A stretch of DNA of 64,000 nucleotides from Pezizomycotina sp. ARF18. Its lineage: Eukaryota > Ascomycota. The stretch lies in assembly GCA_002224055.1 (NCBI GenBank), contig AZLU01000028.1, positions 226,425 through 290,424 of the forward strand, in the 5' to 3' direction. Made by a program: the position numbers and the translations under genes. A model generated the notes under the pieces. It saw only the letters and a list, made by a program, of their open reading frames with translations. It did not search any database and was not told where the DNA came from. Numbering within the stretch: position 1 is the first letter of the stretch; each line of letters opens with the position of its first letter. Shown one piece after another: positions 23,230 to 36,142 of this stretch.

Positions 23230-26203
23230 TTAGGAGTATTAGGTCTCGCGATCATGCGTATTCGACGTAGCCAGCATTCAGGAGTTTATTGCATATCGTC
23301 ATTAGTTTGTATTACAATATTAATTAGTATATGATTTTATGTTGGGGAGTTTGGTTTGGTTTTGTCGTTATTGTCGCGTTAATCCATTCAACTTTTCGAT
23401 ATCCTTATAATACTGTTGTTGACCATTCTTCATAGAAAGAATGAGATACGTGGTTAAAGAATATTTGTATAAACTTTGGAGTATACCCTTTTCAATTAAC
23501 ATTTAACTATGCGAACATTCTACGAGTGTTCGTGCTACGACCTATTTGTTCTTTCTTCATATGCCATGGGGCGTTAATGAATGAAACTCTCTTAGCTCCA
23601 TTTGCAAGTAACGAGACTAAATGTGCCTAAGACAGATTTGCTAGACTCTACCCAGCGTAATTCTACTCATGCAAGAGCCATCAGCTTTCGTCCTGCCCTG
23701 CAGTTGAACTCATCCAATGAATAATGCACACTTCGAATCCATTGCGACGGTAGAATATAGCATATTCCAACAACAAGGGCATTGAATGGCGAACAGGCCG
23801 TGAAATCATCGAAGGAGAAATCGATGGCAAAGATGCGCATTGATCTGCAAGCGTATGCTCCGTCGAGCGGTTACTATGTCGCTGAAGAGATAGGAAGAAG
23901 AAACCTCGAAGCTCGGACTAGGGTCAGCTATCCTGGTCTTTTCAAATCCAGGATGATACAAAGGCATTTTCTTCCTAAGATTACAGGATCACACAATGTT
24001 ATCAAGTTACTTAGGGAAGCTGTCACTGCTGTTACTCGTAGTTTTCGTTATTTGTTTTTTTGTCTCTTTCTCTGGGGGCCTGAAAAAGGCCATTGTTTCG
24101 AGTATATTCATCCAGAAGATAAAGCAATCTGCTACTCGAACATGCAGACCGAGGTTATATGCCGAGTTTGACCGTGGTTTACGGAGCGAACTTCCAGCGT
24201 ATAACAAGCAATCAAAAGATGGGGTTGAATGCCAGAAAATTAGCCACCATCTGACGGCTGGGATGATATTCGAGGATCCATCGCATCCATGATCACTGTC
24301 CTGCGTTTTGACGCATCAGAATTCATTCACTCCCGCCAAATACTCACATGCCTGCGTAAGCCCTTATTCTTTCGTTGCATCAAGTACCGGTAGTCATAAA
24401 TTTCGCTCGCTTTTCTCGTCTCCGCTCGATCTTGTGTTTGAGATCTTTTCTCACGATCGATCTCGCCCGCATGCAAGATGTAAGACGCCACTGACGCCAC
24501 AAGATTCAACTTATTCGGGTGGCTGCATTTTTGGGGTGCGAACCGGAGGCACGCGAAAGCTTCTCGTGGAACGCTGGATAGACGCTGCGACCACTTCAAC
24601 GGGGCGTAAAAAAGAGCGAAAGAGACAGATGAAGGGTTGTATCATGATCCAATACTCTTATAAAGTTGTCAGAAGACCATATGGAAGTAATTAGATGGCA
24701 ATAAAGCGGAGTAAACCTGCTTCTCCACGTTTCCGGACGAAATACAAGATGAGTGGTGATTTATCAGAACCTATATCCCTGGGAATCCTTTATGGTTACT
24801 CGCCGAAGGGGTTTCGACTCTCGAAACAGATCTTACATTTTTTGACCCTGTCGACGAACTCCGAATCTTACTCCCGATTGAAGGGTCTACTCGAAATCGA
24901 ATATATCGATCTCCAGTAGAATATACCGTTAGTTTTTCTCGAATAAAGAATAGACTTTGCATAAGCTTTTCCCTCGCGAATTTAGTCAAGATTATAAAAC
25001 CGTCCAGATCTCCGGAATAAAATACCGAGGGTGTTTCGTGCTAGAAAACAACTTGAAGCTCTTAAACCTTCCCCCCAGATCGTAATGATGAAACAATGTT
25101 GGACGCTGTAAAATTATCTGAAGTTAAATTATTCCACATCCTTCAAATCTCATGCGATTTCTCTATTTTTTCGATTGTACCCGGAAGTCTACTATTCCGA
25201 CGACTTAGCGATAATTAGCAAAGCTGGTCATTTTTATTTGCGGGGGTCTATACTTACTCGAGCGATAGCGTGAGACTAAACAGCAGGATCAGTTTTCAAA
25301 GAGATTCTCAGGAGGACATAGGATTTCAGGTATCGTTGGGTATTTGGGGTAGAGAAAACCTAGTTTTGGTCCTCGGTTTCATTTCGGGTATCTCGAAAGG
25401 TAGCAATTACGAGAACCTTTATCTTATAAATTTAAGACTGTATTTTACAACAAGTGGTCTATTAGGCGAAGCTACCCGCCAAAGGAACGAAAGGCAATTT
25501 TGCAAAACCTTGGTATGTATTGTCAGGGTTCATGGGCATTGGAATCGGTGTATCTAAACGTTTTCCATGATCATGACCCTAAGTATGCTGACTGACTCTA
25601 AGTACATGGACGGAGGTGCCTCATGAGTCTTAGCCTAGAGCGTTGATTTACATATCATGAATAATTTAAGGTAAATGCAGTTGTTCTTGGCGAGGAGGAT
25701 GGCAGCCTTGCAATGGGTAAGTGTAAAACAGTCATGGCTCCCTCCCCGCGAAGTATCCGACCTCATAATTTGTGTAATTCCTTACGCTAGTTACGCTCTT
25801 CTAGGATTCAATTTGCAACAATACATAGGTTTGGAGGATCATGATCCCAGAAGTCGAGGTTCGTGAACGAGCGTTCTGTTGTCTGGTGCGGCTCTGCTAT
25901 CATGGTCTTAAAGTGCGGAGGTCGGAGGATCGGTCAATTGGCAAGGCTTCGGAATAAGAAATTTTTTCGGCAGTACATTAGCAGCACTATCGCGTCTTTG
26001 TATTCATAAAACAGCTGTTATTCTTTAATTCTGTATATATAACCTATATAATATCCTCTTGAATCGAGCTAACTTTCATGTGAATGGAAATATCGCGTCT
26101 CGAATAATTCATTGTTAGTGCTCCATTTCTGTTGATATTTACCCGTTTTTCTTGATATATTATAATTTCTTATAGGCTATTCATCTCATCAACGGTTGAA
26201 CCA
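23230..26203. other. Intergenic region, only weak open frames
   Basis: The longest open frame, 23782-24171 (+, about 129 aa), has no recognisable motif and no support from a neighbour. The rest is AT-rich spacer, with the promoter of the F-box gene at 26204 expected at its right end. Confidence 0.35.
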
Positions 26204-28034
26204 ATGGCGATTATACTTCCAACGGAAATCATGACCCTGGTAAGTTAATAGTGAACTTTGCGCACGGCATTTTTACTAGCTATTGAGCATGCCAAAAAGA
26301 TATAACAAATCCACAAGCATTAAAATAATACTTATATCGCTAAAAATATTAAAAAAAAATTATATTGAAAATGGGGTATTTTTAATTACCACCAAATAGT
26401 ATTGGCACGGTGTTGAAAAATAAAAAACGATATTAAAAAATATCTAACCGTCTTGAGCTGGTTGTAATTATTTTATTCTATTAATCCGTTATTATTTTAT
26501 GGGTAAAAGATTTATTTAAATAATAAAATTATAGGCTAAATAGTAAAATAAATTATAATAATCGTGCCGTAGTTGTAATTTTGTAGTTTTGTAGTTGTAA
26601 GTTATAAATATAAATAAATCGTGTAAGTTCGAGCTGACTATTAACTTGTGATAATAAAATAAAGGTTAATTTATTTTTTTATTATTAATTTAATTGTTTA
26701 AAACGGTATTGAGACGGTGTTGACTGTTTATAATCGTATGTAAAATTTTATAACGGTTTTGGGTTATAGAACCTTTACTAAACTGTTATAATCAAATAAA
26801 ACCGTCGTGAAGGGTTAATACCGTTCTAAAACCATTTTAACTTCGTCTTAACATGGTATATGAAAATAACCCCTTTTAACACAGTATATATATTTTATTA
26901 AAATTATAATATTATTAATTTATTATTATATATAGTAATGTATATTTTTTTAGTTAAAATAATTAGTTTTATATTAAATTTAAAAGTTTAATCCTATTTT
27001 ATATTATTAAATATTATATAGATCTGTGCCAGCAATTTTCGCCGGATGGATTGACCTAAAACATACGCAGATTGCAGAGCGATGCTCGATAAGAACTCTC
27101 CTCGTCCTCCGTCGAGTTAATAAATTTCTAAACTCAATCTCCTCTCCCCTGGCTTTCCGCTACGTCCGTTTACCTTATTATTGGAACGACGTATGTGAAG
27201 GCTTCGACGTCCTCGGTAAAGAAACCAGGCTTTTGCGCCATGTTCGCGACCTTGAAGTCGACTCCTGCTGGGTGCACCTTCTCAGAGCGCGGTGTCTGAT
27301 CGCCTAGGCGATTCTTCGGGAGATATGGCGTTCAGCTAAAGCTGCTCACAAGCCTCAGGCTTTCTTGTGACGGCCGCTGGGCAGTGTATCCCTGCTAGGA
27401 GCATTACACCTAATCGAAGGCAAAACCTTCTCCTCGCTTGAAAGACGTCAACAATACATTACGCGCATTCAGAGACATTTCTGCTCCGCAGTTTCCAGGA
27501 TTACGGGGGCTGGCGATCGAGATTGATTATGACGTACCGGGGGATACAGCACGAAATCTAGTGCGGCGTCTTTCCATTTCAAGCTCCCGACTCCAGGAAT
27601 TATGGCTTCGTTACAAGGAGCGCGAATTTTATCCGTCTCATCTTACGGCTCCGATCATCTCGTTTCCGAGTTGCATGGACGTATCAAGCATGGCTAGACT
27701 ATACTTTCCGCGCGCACAGTAACGCTGACGCAGGGCCGTTCTCGAGGTCTTGAGACCAATGCTCAATCTCCGGGAATTGGACATACTCAGAATAACCATA
27801 GATCCCTTAGACAAAGGGGCTGTTTCGCCAAATTGGCCTCATATTTTCAACTTGTGCGAGTGCATGATAAATTTGAGAAGGTACAGCTTCGACGCGTGTA
27901 CAAACCTGGGGAAGCCAGATTTAGTAGACATAATCAAGGAACCGGATCGGTGGTTTGGTGGCTTCCAAACCTATTTTTCGGATGAAATCGGGGCCTGGCA
28001 TTCTCTCTGGCGCACTGTACGCCGGAGGCGATAG
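26204..28034 (+). CDS. F-box protein gene with solo LTR in its first intron
   Basis: Exon 1 (26204-26239) encodes MAIILPTEIMTL and ends at GTAAGT. The other F-box half begins at 27071 after CATACGCAG: IAERCSIRTLLVLRRVNKFL, then NSISSPLAFRYVRL, a textbook F-box join (LPxEIxxLI...LLxLRRVNK). Removing the inserted element (26274-27034) and one copy of its 5-bp target duplication leaves a normal 65-nt intron with a branch-like ATTGACC. Downstream, FPGLRGLAIEIDYDVPGD, SSRLQELWLRYKE and MLNLRELDILRITIDP look like leucine-rich repeat segments, ending WRTVRRRR with stop at 28034. Frame shifts occur near 27310-27440 and 27720-27750. Expected role: substrate receptor of an SCF ubiquitin ligase (family knowledge). 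Confidence 0.65.
26274..27034. mobile_element. RIP-mutated solo LTR with nested insertion
   Basis: Begins TACTAGCTATTG (expected TGCTAGC with one G-to-A) and ends GATCTGTGCCAGCA. It is flanked by a perfect 5-bp direct repeat ATTTT (26269-26273 and 27035-27039). It aligns at both ends with the 306-bp copy at 46982-47287, differing mostly by C-to-T and G-to-A changes. The middle is split by the 501-bp element at 26373-26873. It lies wholly within an intron. Confidence 0.85.
26373..26873. mobile_element. Nested small inverted-repeat (MITE-like) element
   Basis: Left end GGGGTATTTTTAATTACC; the reverse complement of the right end is GGGGTTATTTTCATATACC, giving imperfect terminal inverted repeats. 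Inside are pairs of ACGGT-type motifs such as GGCACGGTGTTG and ACGGTATTGAGACGGTG. No coding capacity. Boundaries are inferred from the inverted repeats and from where alignment with the other solo LTR breaks. Confidence 0.5.
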
Positions 28035-29115
28035 CGATTGGGATTGGAAGCGGATTGGGATGATGTTCTGTTGAGTGGGAGGAGGTTGACGTAATGTTGT
28101 TTTGCAACGAGCATCGGGAGTCTTGAACTTCCAAAATAATAATAGCAATGATAATAATGGATCAATAAGGGCCGGTTATAAGAAGCCATCCCCTGGGATA
28201 TACAGCGCGAGATACTTAGTCCTATACTGCGAGTAGGTAATGATTGTCATGGATCCAGGGATATTTGAATATAAAATCATTATAATATGTTCGCTTCGTA
28301 CCTCAGCCAGCCGGGGCGGCTGTCTCGGCTAGTTCCGCTCCACGCTCTACCCGCTCTCAGGACAATCTAGTAGAGCCGCAACTCCCAACCTGTATTTCGT
28401 TTCTTCCCGAGCAGCGGCTAACCGCCGAGCTTACATCTAATTCAGGACTATACCATATTCCAAAGGCTTACCTCGTATTCAAAGCTTTTCATTAATCCCT
28501 CGGCGCTAGCAGCTCTAACCCCCGAGTTTGTGGATACATGGTGGTCATTATATGCTATTCCAGGAAATTTAAAGCCCAAACTCGAGAAACGGAAAACGTC
28601 GAGGAACGCGCGTAACGGCCTTGAGTCAACTCTTGCTCAGCGAGACGCTACAGAAATCCTCTGATACACGATATAGGCACCCGAGAGCTCCGCTCTCTGC
28701 ACTGACACAGCTTACAGCACTATAACTACCAGCTCAGCAATGTCTACCTTTTTTAGAGCTTTAAAGCCATGTCTTGGCGGAATATGCAGCTTTGAGGCTT
28801 CCTATCAGCATCCTTAACCAGATTTAGCTTACTCGCTGTTCCTAGTGGCCAGGTGGGTATAGGTGTCGTGTTGTCTACACGTGACCACCGTGCGGGGTTC
28901 ACAAAAACCTTTACAAGGGGGAAAGCAAAAGCTTTAAATTGTCCGCTTTTCCTGCACACTGAAGAATTTGTCTCCTTTTCTCTCCCGGTCTTCCGTGCAA
29001 AAAAGCCCATTTTCCTCCAAGATCCAGCTGTCAATCACGAGGAACCAGCCTTGTTCATTGCTATTACGCCCTATAAGCAATTCCTAGAAGCTCTTATCCT
29101 ATAATCCAAAGCAAC
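28035..29115. other. Intergenic region, no gene supported
   Basis: No recognisable coding region. The right end should hold the promoter and 5' leader of the small gene at 29116. Confidence 0.4.
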
Positions 29116-29369
29116 ATGGCCGACACCGACGCCCCAAGCCGCCCCAGGAGCTTATGGAAGAGATCGAGAAGATCGAACCAGGCAAGCTTAAGAGGACCTC
29201 GACGAGAGTTGAGGACACCGCGTTAGTTCAAGCGAAGATACAGGCCCAGATACAAAAGGCGCAGCCAAACCTGAAGCACACCGAGACCAAAGGTGAGGGT
29301 CTATCCGACGGTGTCAAGCAGGCATACCTCGATGATAAGGCCGGTAAGCCGGTCGAGGAGACCGCTTAA
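29116..29369 (+). CDS. Thymosin-beta/actobindin-like small actin-binding protein
   Basis: Short acidic/lysine-rich protein with two thymosin-beta-like motifs. From 29154 the frame reads MEEIEKIEPGKLKRTSTRVE, then PNLKHTETKGEGLSDGVKQA and YLDDKAGKPVEETA, stop at 29367-29369. The pattern 'EIEKxxxxKLKxTxT' followed by a Gln/Lys-rich helix is that of thymosin-beta and actobindin, which bind monomeric actin through LKKTET. Here the motif occurs as LKRTST and LKHTET. The likely true start is the ATG at 29116 (MADTDAP), which is one base out of frame with the rest; a single missing base in the CCCC/AA stretch near 29134 would join them for about 84 aa. Annotation of such proteins in ascomycetes is uncommon as far as I know. 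Confidence 0.6.
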
Positions 29370-29878
29370 GTTGGAAATGATTCAAAAGTACATTTTTCAG
29401 TCAGTGAGTCTATAACCCGTATCTCCGACGCTTATTATCTGTATTCACTGGTTCGATCCAGGCTTCGGAAATTGTGAATGAGACTAACGCGACGGAGATT
29501 TGTGCGCGTGTAGGAGGAGACATGTTGACAGGGAAGCGAAACCAGCATGCCTATTATCATTAATTGGGAGAAGTGGAGTGGAGGAGTATGGGGCGAGGAG
29601 AGGGAATACATGCTATAGGATTGGCCCACGGGCCAAGATGCGATCAACGGAGACTCAGAGCTTTTGGCTCCGCGTTATCTCTACTACCCTTCAACAAAGA
29701 TAAATAAAATCCATTGCATTCATTATTAAGTACATAATAGGATTCAAGCATATAGCAATGAATGAGTTTGTTTCGTGAATTTCTGAAGTCTATCTTCTTC
29801 AATAGTCCTGCAAAGCAGAACATGTACTATTCGATTACCGACCGTTAATCTGATCGCTGCCCGTATTCTTCTCCATAG
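29370..29878. other. Intergenic region between convergent genes
   Basis: 3' flanks of the thymosin-like gene (+) and the rhodopsin-like gene (-). No gene seen. Confidence 0.4.
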
Positions 29879-31528
29879 CTATTGCCTCGAGATCATCCGC
29901 CGCAGCACAATCGTTTCGGTAGCGGTGTAATAATTGGAAAATCTCTTGATTTCCTCATCGCGTGTTTTAGATTCTGATATAGGCATTGCGCTGGTTGTTC
30001 CTGAAAGCATGCTTGTGAATGACCACATTGACTTCTTCTTCCATTCATTACCTGGGTTATATTCGGTATCTTCTGGAAGATGCATTGTGGACATGTTAAC
30101 CTTGACGTCAATATGGACGGGAGAACTAGAGCCGATCGCCGTAGTGCTTGCAAGTGTTGAACTATGGACTTTCCGACGCCGGAAAGATCTGATAACCTTC
30201 GATGCTAGGTTACTTAGCCGATCGGTGCGGTAGCTGGCGACGAGGTGTTTATAAGCTGGCAGGCAGGAGACAAGGATGGCGAGGTCCAGATTGAGGCTAC
30301 AGAGCAATAAACGCGTAACGTTAGCAAAGTCTATAATCAGGAATGAAACATGAAAATAAAACGCACAGCATCCAATTATCAACTTCGGGGATCGCGTAGG
30401 TTTTGTCCGTCGCCTTTAGTGCTTTCTTAAATACTGTGACAGGTGGGATCGCTAAGATACAAATCCTAATAAATTGTCAGCACTTGGTCTCCTGGCAGTA
30501 GGAGCTGGATTCAATTAGGGAAACGAACAAACCACCCGCCATTCCAACGGCAAGGCACTTTTCTTTCCTGTTGTGTATTCTGAGTTGTGAGACTTTCCAT
30601 ACTGGGAGGAATCTAGTTACAAGACAGTTAGCGATTTCCCCTCCTTGCTCTTAATTTTAATCCTCCATTTTTCTTACAGTAGCACAAAATCCGAGGCGAC
30701 CCAATTAATCCCCACACCATGTATGTGTTGACTTCATCAATACATTTGGCCTCGAAGAAATGGTTCCAGTAATCCACCGGCTTACATTGGAATACAATAT
30801 CAAGGCGCCGGCGAGCGAAGTCGCGACACTTACAGCCGCTACGGCCTGTAGTGCGCGCTATACCAAAGGTCCGGCGAGAGGAGCCTGTAGTAGAATACGA
30901 TGAACTGGAATTTTATAGGTATTAATCCATTGCGCACGTAATCTCGGTGCCGAACATGATAATAAGCCAACGCCTGAGATCGTTGAAGGAGCAGTCCCAT
31001 ATATGTCTCGCGCCAGCGCCGGGGTAAAGGGTGAGCATGAAGCCGATATAGACGCCGGTTGAGAATACCTGATGGGTTCTCTGGCAATTAGATACTTGCA
31101 TCGCCGTCCGAGAGCATTCATTACGAGTGACGGGAAGCCTACCATGGCAACAATAGCCCACCAATCCTCCGCCCATAGCTTCTTTGTCACTGTTAACCGG
31201 GAATATATCCTCACCGCGACACCGATGATGGTTACAGCGGTCAACACGCTCATCCCCACCGCTATTCTCGTTATGTTGTTGTCGTGTGGCTTCGCTTTTG
31301 ATGTACCTGATAGTATTTGGAGGACGAGCTCCATCGTGAGTCCCTTCGGAATGTAGGGTGCTATCGTCGCGTTACCATAGATATCATCGCTGGAGAGTCG
31401 ATTACTTTGTCGACAGCCGCAGTCATTGGTAGGGAAGGGTACGTGGCGGCTTCAACGTATAACCCTAGAAGTATCAGGTGGCCGGCTTGTCCCGTTGTTG
31501 GGACTACCGAGGAGCCAGTGACAGACAT
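29879..31528 (-). CDS. Fungal rhodopsin-like 7TM protein
   Basis: Start ATG at 31528 (MSVTGSSVVPTTGQAGHLIL). After a frame change the sequence continues DDIYGNATIAPYIPKGLTME, then the first helices ITRIAVGMSVLTAVTIIGVA and VRIYSRLTVTKKLWAEDWWA (the family's 'R...K.LG.DDW' motif). Then VYIGFMLTLYPGAGARHIWD with LRRWLIIMFGTEITCAMD, LIPIKFQFIVFYYRLLSPDL, FQCKPVDYWNHFFEAKCID (the hallmark FQCxPV and cysteine), LAIPPVTVFKKALKATDKTY, and a last helix LLLCSLNLDLAILVSCLPAY. The tail ends IVLRRMISRQ with stop at 29879. Shifts at about 31400, 31090 and 30920 are probable indels; introns lie between about 30700 and 30310. Confidence 0.7.
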
Positions 31529-34500
31529 CGTGGTCGACTGTTAGAAATATAAAACCGAGACAGATTACAATCTACGGGGATGAAAATAGAAAGGCTTTCC
31601 GCCTCTCTTTTTAGATTTGTCCATAGATTTTCCGGGTCATTGTTTCCTATATAAACATTCTCATCCGCAGAAGAAAACCCACGCTCACTCCGTAGCCAAT
31701 GATATTCCAGCGGAGCGAATCCCCGGTCACCCTTGCGACCTTGCGACCCACCTTTCGCTTAGAGTGGATGTTTTGCAAGGGTGCGAAACAAAAGCGAGGT
31801 ATACCGACCACGAACTCGGAGAATGTATGGAGAAACAAGTTAAAGGCCGACGGGATATACACTCGATTCAGAACCTGTTGCTAAGGGATAGAAACAGGTG
31901 GAATTCACGAGAACGCTCTTGGAGTATGATTAATGACATCGGCTCCCACTTTCGCTTATTCTGAGCAAGACAGCTGGCGCACATTATATTAAAGTCACCA
32001 CGGCTTTCTCCGGATGATGAAAGCGAATTTCATTTTACGAACCCGTTGATCTTGATATGCCTTGCCTCAGCCGAAGACTTCATTTACCCAAGGCGAACTG
32101 AGATTACCGAAAATATTGAAACAAGTAGTTTGATGGAATTTTTTTAAAATAGCTGTTCTGCGCTTTTCACAACTAGAACTCTCAGTATTTGTACTACAGG
32201 ATCGCACCGATCTTAAGCGTCTGCGGTTTCTAAGCCTCTCCCTTGGCGCAATGTTTCTCATAATATTGGAAATATTTGTTCCTGAATTCCGTAGTCTAGT
32301 TATCAAATGGTCAAAAGCTTGAGATAAACCGATTTGACGGAGCAGAGAATCATTGGCGCTGATAATATGGAGTTATCTAAGGATTAGAAAAGAAATCGAG
32401 AGAATGGGGTGGATTTCCAATCAAGCTGTCTGAGGTGAGTACAAGAACAGGTTTCATAAGAATCTAATCCGAGCTTGATGGTGGTAACCACATGGTAATA
32501 TTTGACCTATCCCAATGCGATGCCATGCAGAATAATCGACATTTCAAGGATACGTGCAGAATGGAAGAAAGGTTTACAGGCTTCGCTTGATGCGCCTCGA
32601 TTTCTATAGACTATAACCTATTCTCCTAGGGGTCCCGTATAATTGACTAGTGTACGGTAATTCCGATATCGTTCAACTATATAACTTCGCTATCTTCTAG
32701 CCCTGAACTCACACGGGGTAGTGGGGGTGTTCTGAAAGTTCAATGAAGTCGAGATAGATTGATATTGGCATTTAAAGCCGTGTATCGATATCAATCCCGG
32801 TTTGGATTGTCCTTGGAGGCCTATTACGATATGTTAGCAAGGGGATCCCTGCTAGGCGTGGAAGCTGGCTACAAGCCCCTTTTAAGTGTCTGTATTAGAT
32901 ATGAGCGGTTGTATAATGACCAGTGTCTTAAACTATATTCTGACGACGACCGGAGAATTTGTCACGACTGTGCGTTGCCGTGCGTTCGCTGACGCCTATT
33001 CCGACCCGGCGGCTTCTGCTAGTAAGGTCTCCCGCTTCCAGTCTTTATGGCCCAGTCCCTAACCTATTGACAATGTTAGAACGACATTAAGTACTGCTCT
33101 TCGTCTACGATCGGGTTCCGAACGGCTAAATTCGCCGGTTAATTCGCACGTGCGGCTGTGAATAACATTTACTTCCGTTCGCGTGTAAAATCTATATTCC
33201 TTATCCTCTTCGTTTCAGATCATTCACCCCGTTGAAAGTTAAGAGAGATTATCGATCTTCTTTCCGTCTCGGATGGAACTGACTATTATCCTATTTGAGA
33301 GGCTTATCACCGGACGGGCATGCCTGTATTCTTTTTCTGGCTCCCCTGCCTCCCAGAAAGGCGCGTTCGCTGGACGATCTGCCGCTGGATCAAACATTTT
33401 AGGCCCCCTTCCCCCGGACTCATCCGGAAGTAAGCACGCGATCTAGTTGGGAATAATCTCGGGTTATGTAAGACATTCCTCGTAATAAACCTACTTGGCC
33501 GATCACTTCTCTGAGAAAATGTCAGCGTGCGTTTTTACAGTATCCTTCTGTAATGTGGAATCCATGGAGGTTAAGGGCTGTAGAGCAGACATAAGACGTG
33601 ATATTTTTGGTATGTTTGAATACGAGAAATCCCGAAAGTGCTCTTGCGTCCCGCTCCAAAAGGAAGGGTGAAGTGAACCCCCGGATTATAGGTCTGGCTC
33701 AAATTTGAATTGAGCAGGAGAGCTTTGCGCCTGGAAAGGTTTCCTTATGAGCACCATCAGCATAAGCTGGAGCTCATCCTTATTTCCGTTGCGCTAACGC
33801 AACTTAGAATGGGAATTTGCATATTACATATTAGAAGTAGTAGGGTAGAGCACAATAGCTTCAAGTCGTGAAGAATTATAGATCCAATACATTCAAAAGC
33901 AATATAACTCACCGATCTAGCCTAAGTGCCCTACAGAATGTCGTTTGATAAATTCGCATTTAATCGAATAAATTGAATGTAACATAAACTTGGCTGTGAA
34001 AAAACCTGATCACTGCATAGTGTTTCTAGATTTTTCCCTCTCAAAATTAGTTACTACTGTTCGGGATTTCGCAGCTATTCCTATATTGCATTCAGCATTC
34101 CCGATCGATTGACCTGGCGCAGGAAATCGAGGGTGGCCTGTATACCAGCGAGGAAGGACGCAATCATCCAGCTGTCCCAGAAATCTCAACGCCGTTCCAC
34201 TCTTGTTCTGCTGATATGGCTCTTTTACATAATATTTACTCCTTTCATTCTCAGCATAGCGCTGAATATGGTCTTTGCGAGTATGACCTATGCACTGGAG
34301 ATGATTTTATCACTTGGTAAGGGTAACTAGGGAGCTTTTCAACGGACTTCTGGAGTATATTGTGTTTGAAAAGTATTGGAGGATGAATTTGGACGGAGTA
34401 GTCACAAATGATAATGCTCTCTTACTTGTGCTGCTGTTCTTAGGAGTTTAAATGTAAGATGAATTTTGGGTGATTTGCGCGAGTTGAAATTGTATTGCTT

Positions 34501-36142
34501 TTGATTGATTGTTTCCTATAATCGAGAATATGCATCTAAACTTCTCCTCAAGTGTTTTCTCTTTTCGCTTCAAAGCTCTCCTCAGGTAGTATTACGTTCC
34601 ATCTGTCGGAATTTCATACCATTGTGTCAAAGCTGAAATAACCTGCGATTCGGAATACAAGTTGTTGGCGGGTCGAGCTAAATCTCTTCCCAATGCGTTA
34701 ACGGAACGTAAGCTTTTTGACACTTGCTATCATAATATTCTTGTTCTTGGAACCCCTGAACTTGGTAGTCTGGGCTACGCCGAGTTAGCAATTTGATATA
34801 TATAGATTTCTGGCATTTAGTTTCTAGCGGTAAGGTTTAGCTAGATCCAGCAATGGAGGATGCCGTGCCAACGGGCTAGCCGGAAAACGGACGGAGGGGA
34901 ATTCAGGGCTCAAACGAAATGAAACGATCTCGTTTGCTGTGTGTTTTGTTGAAATCTAAAATGCAAGGAATCCGACACGACGACGCACAGACGCGTTGTT
35001 TACCTGCCGCTCAAACAGTGGGCTGTGAAATAAATAGATGGAACATTAGTGATCATATATAGCATGGCGGGTAATTGAGATCGGGCCATTTCAAGAAGAT
35101 CAAGGGAAGGAGGTGCCATGCATGTCGAATAGAAATATCGGGAAGAGGGAAGGAGAAAAGTTGAAGGATTTCGAAGACACAAAGACCTCCAGACCCAAGG
35201 AATCTGAGCTTCACAGGAACTAAATTTAGCAAGATAACCAACATCATCAAAACTTCCTCGTCATTAACGTGAACTTCTTGAAATTCTCACAGCCGTGAGC
35301 CGTGAACCATGAGACATGTCAATAGCAACAACTGCCGCCTAGGAATACTGGAGGTCCTTTATAAATCTGCTCGTAGTCCGGTTAAAGTCCAAACACGAGG
35401 TTATTCAAAACAGTAGCAGCAGATGACACTTCACGCCATTGTTAAGAAATCCTGAAGATCCCTTGAAGGTTCTGCGGACAGTTATGTCTCGGGTTCTGTT
35501 GAGGCGCAGCCTGATCCCCGGTTCTCGACGCGATGGAGTTTTTGTGGGGATTCCTGAACTGATTCATCTCGCTTCCTCTTCGCCGTTCCTCCTGAATCCC
35601 AGAACACGGCAAAAGTATCATCTCTGATTGGGGAAACCTGCATGATCACCGCTGCCGTATCGGGCCGCAGGTTCCGGAAGTAAACCCGCTTTGGGATGCG
35701 GTCCGGTTTCCTGCCCGTTTCGAGTGTCACAAACGTCAGGCGTCGTTTCGTTCCCCTTCCAGGATTTCTAGAAGGCATGGGGATCTTTTCTGTACTGAGA
35801 CCGCGGGCGCGAAACAATCCGTGGGGGTCAACTTGGGTTGTGATTTAAGGTCGTCGGTAGTCGGCAGTAGGACTGGCGTTGTTGTTCCATTAACTCGGTC
35901 GTCCGACTAATATAACTAATATTTAACAGACGACAATATTAATCCAGGGTTCGGACATATTAATTTAAGAAATTCAGACACAGGTACGCCCGAAAATTAG
36001 CAGATCAATAGATCTGGACGACAAGCGATGTACCTAGCATCAGAATTCGGACAAACTCCACAGAATCTATTCCTTGGGTTAGGAATCGTAGTTACTTATG
36101 TTTGGCCGGAAAGCAACGTAACTATGAGAAACATCGCCCACG
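31529..36142. other. Long intergenic region, one weak gene candidate
   Basis: About 4.6 kb without a recognisable gene apart from the small candidate at 35482-35775, listed separately. Open frames elsewhere are short, and one hydrophobic frame at 34109-34330 is not supported by a start or neighbours. Not a RIP block by eye. Confidence 0.35.
35482..35775 (-). CDS. Small basic hypothetical protein
   Basis: Unrecognised open frame of about 97 aa starting at ATG 35775: MPSRNPGRGTKRRLTFVTLE, RIPKRVYFRNLRPDTAAVIM, DDTFAVFWDSGGTAKRKRDE. It has coding-like composition (higher GC than its surroundings, mixed hydrophobic and charged residues). No domain, signal peptide or helix. It may be a single-exon gene or an exon of a larger one. 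Confidence 0.35.
   Translation of the reverse strand, partial: PSRNPGRGTKRRLTFVTLETGRKPDRIPKRVYFRNLRPDTAAVIMQVSPIRDDTFAVFWDSGGTAKRKRDESVQESPQKLHRVENRGSGCASTEPET

Noticed and set aside
31617-31964. 115-aa plus-strand frame
   Set aside because: No domain, poor start context, lies upstream of a divergent gene where only leader sequence is expected.
34109-34330. Hydrophobic plus-strand frame that could be a membrane helix
   Set aside because: No ATG start, no partner exons and no recognisable family; one helix by chance is common.
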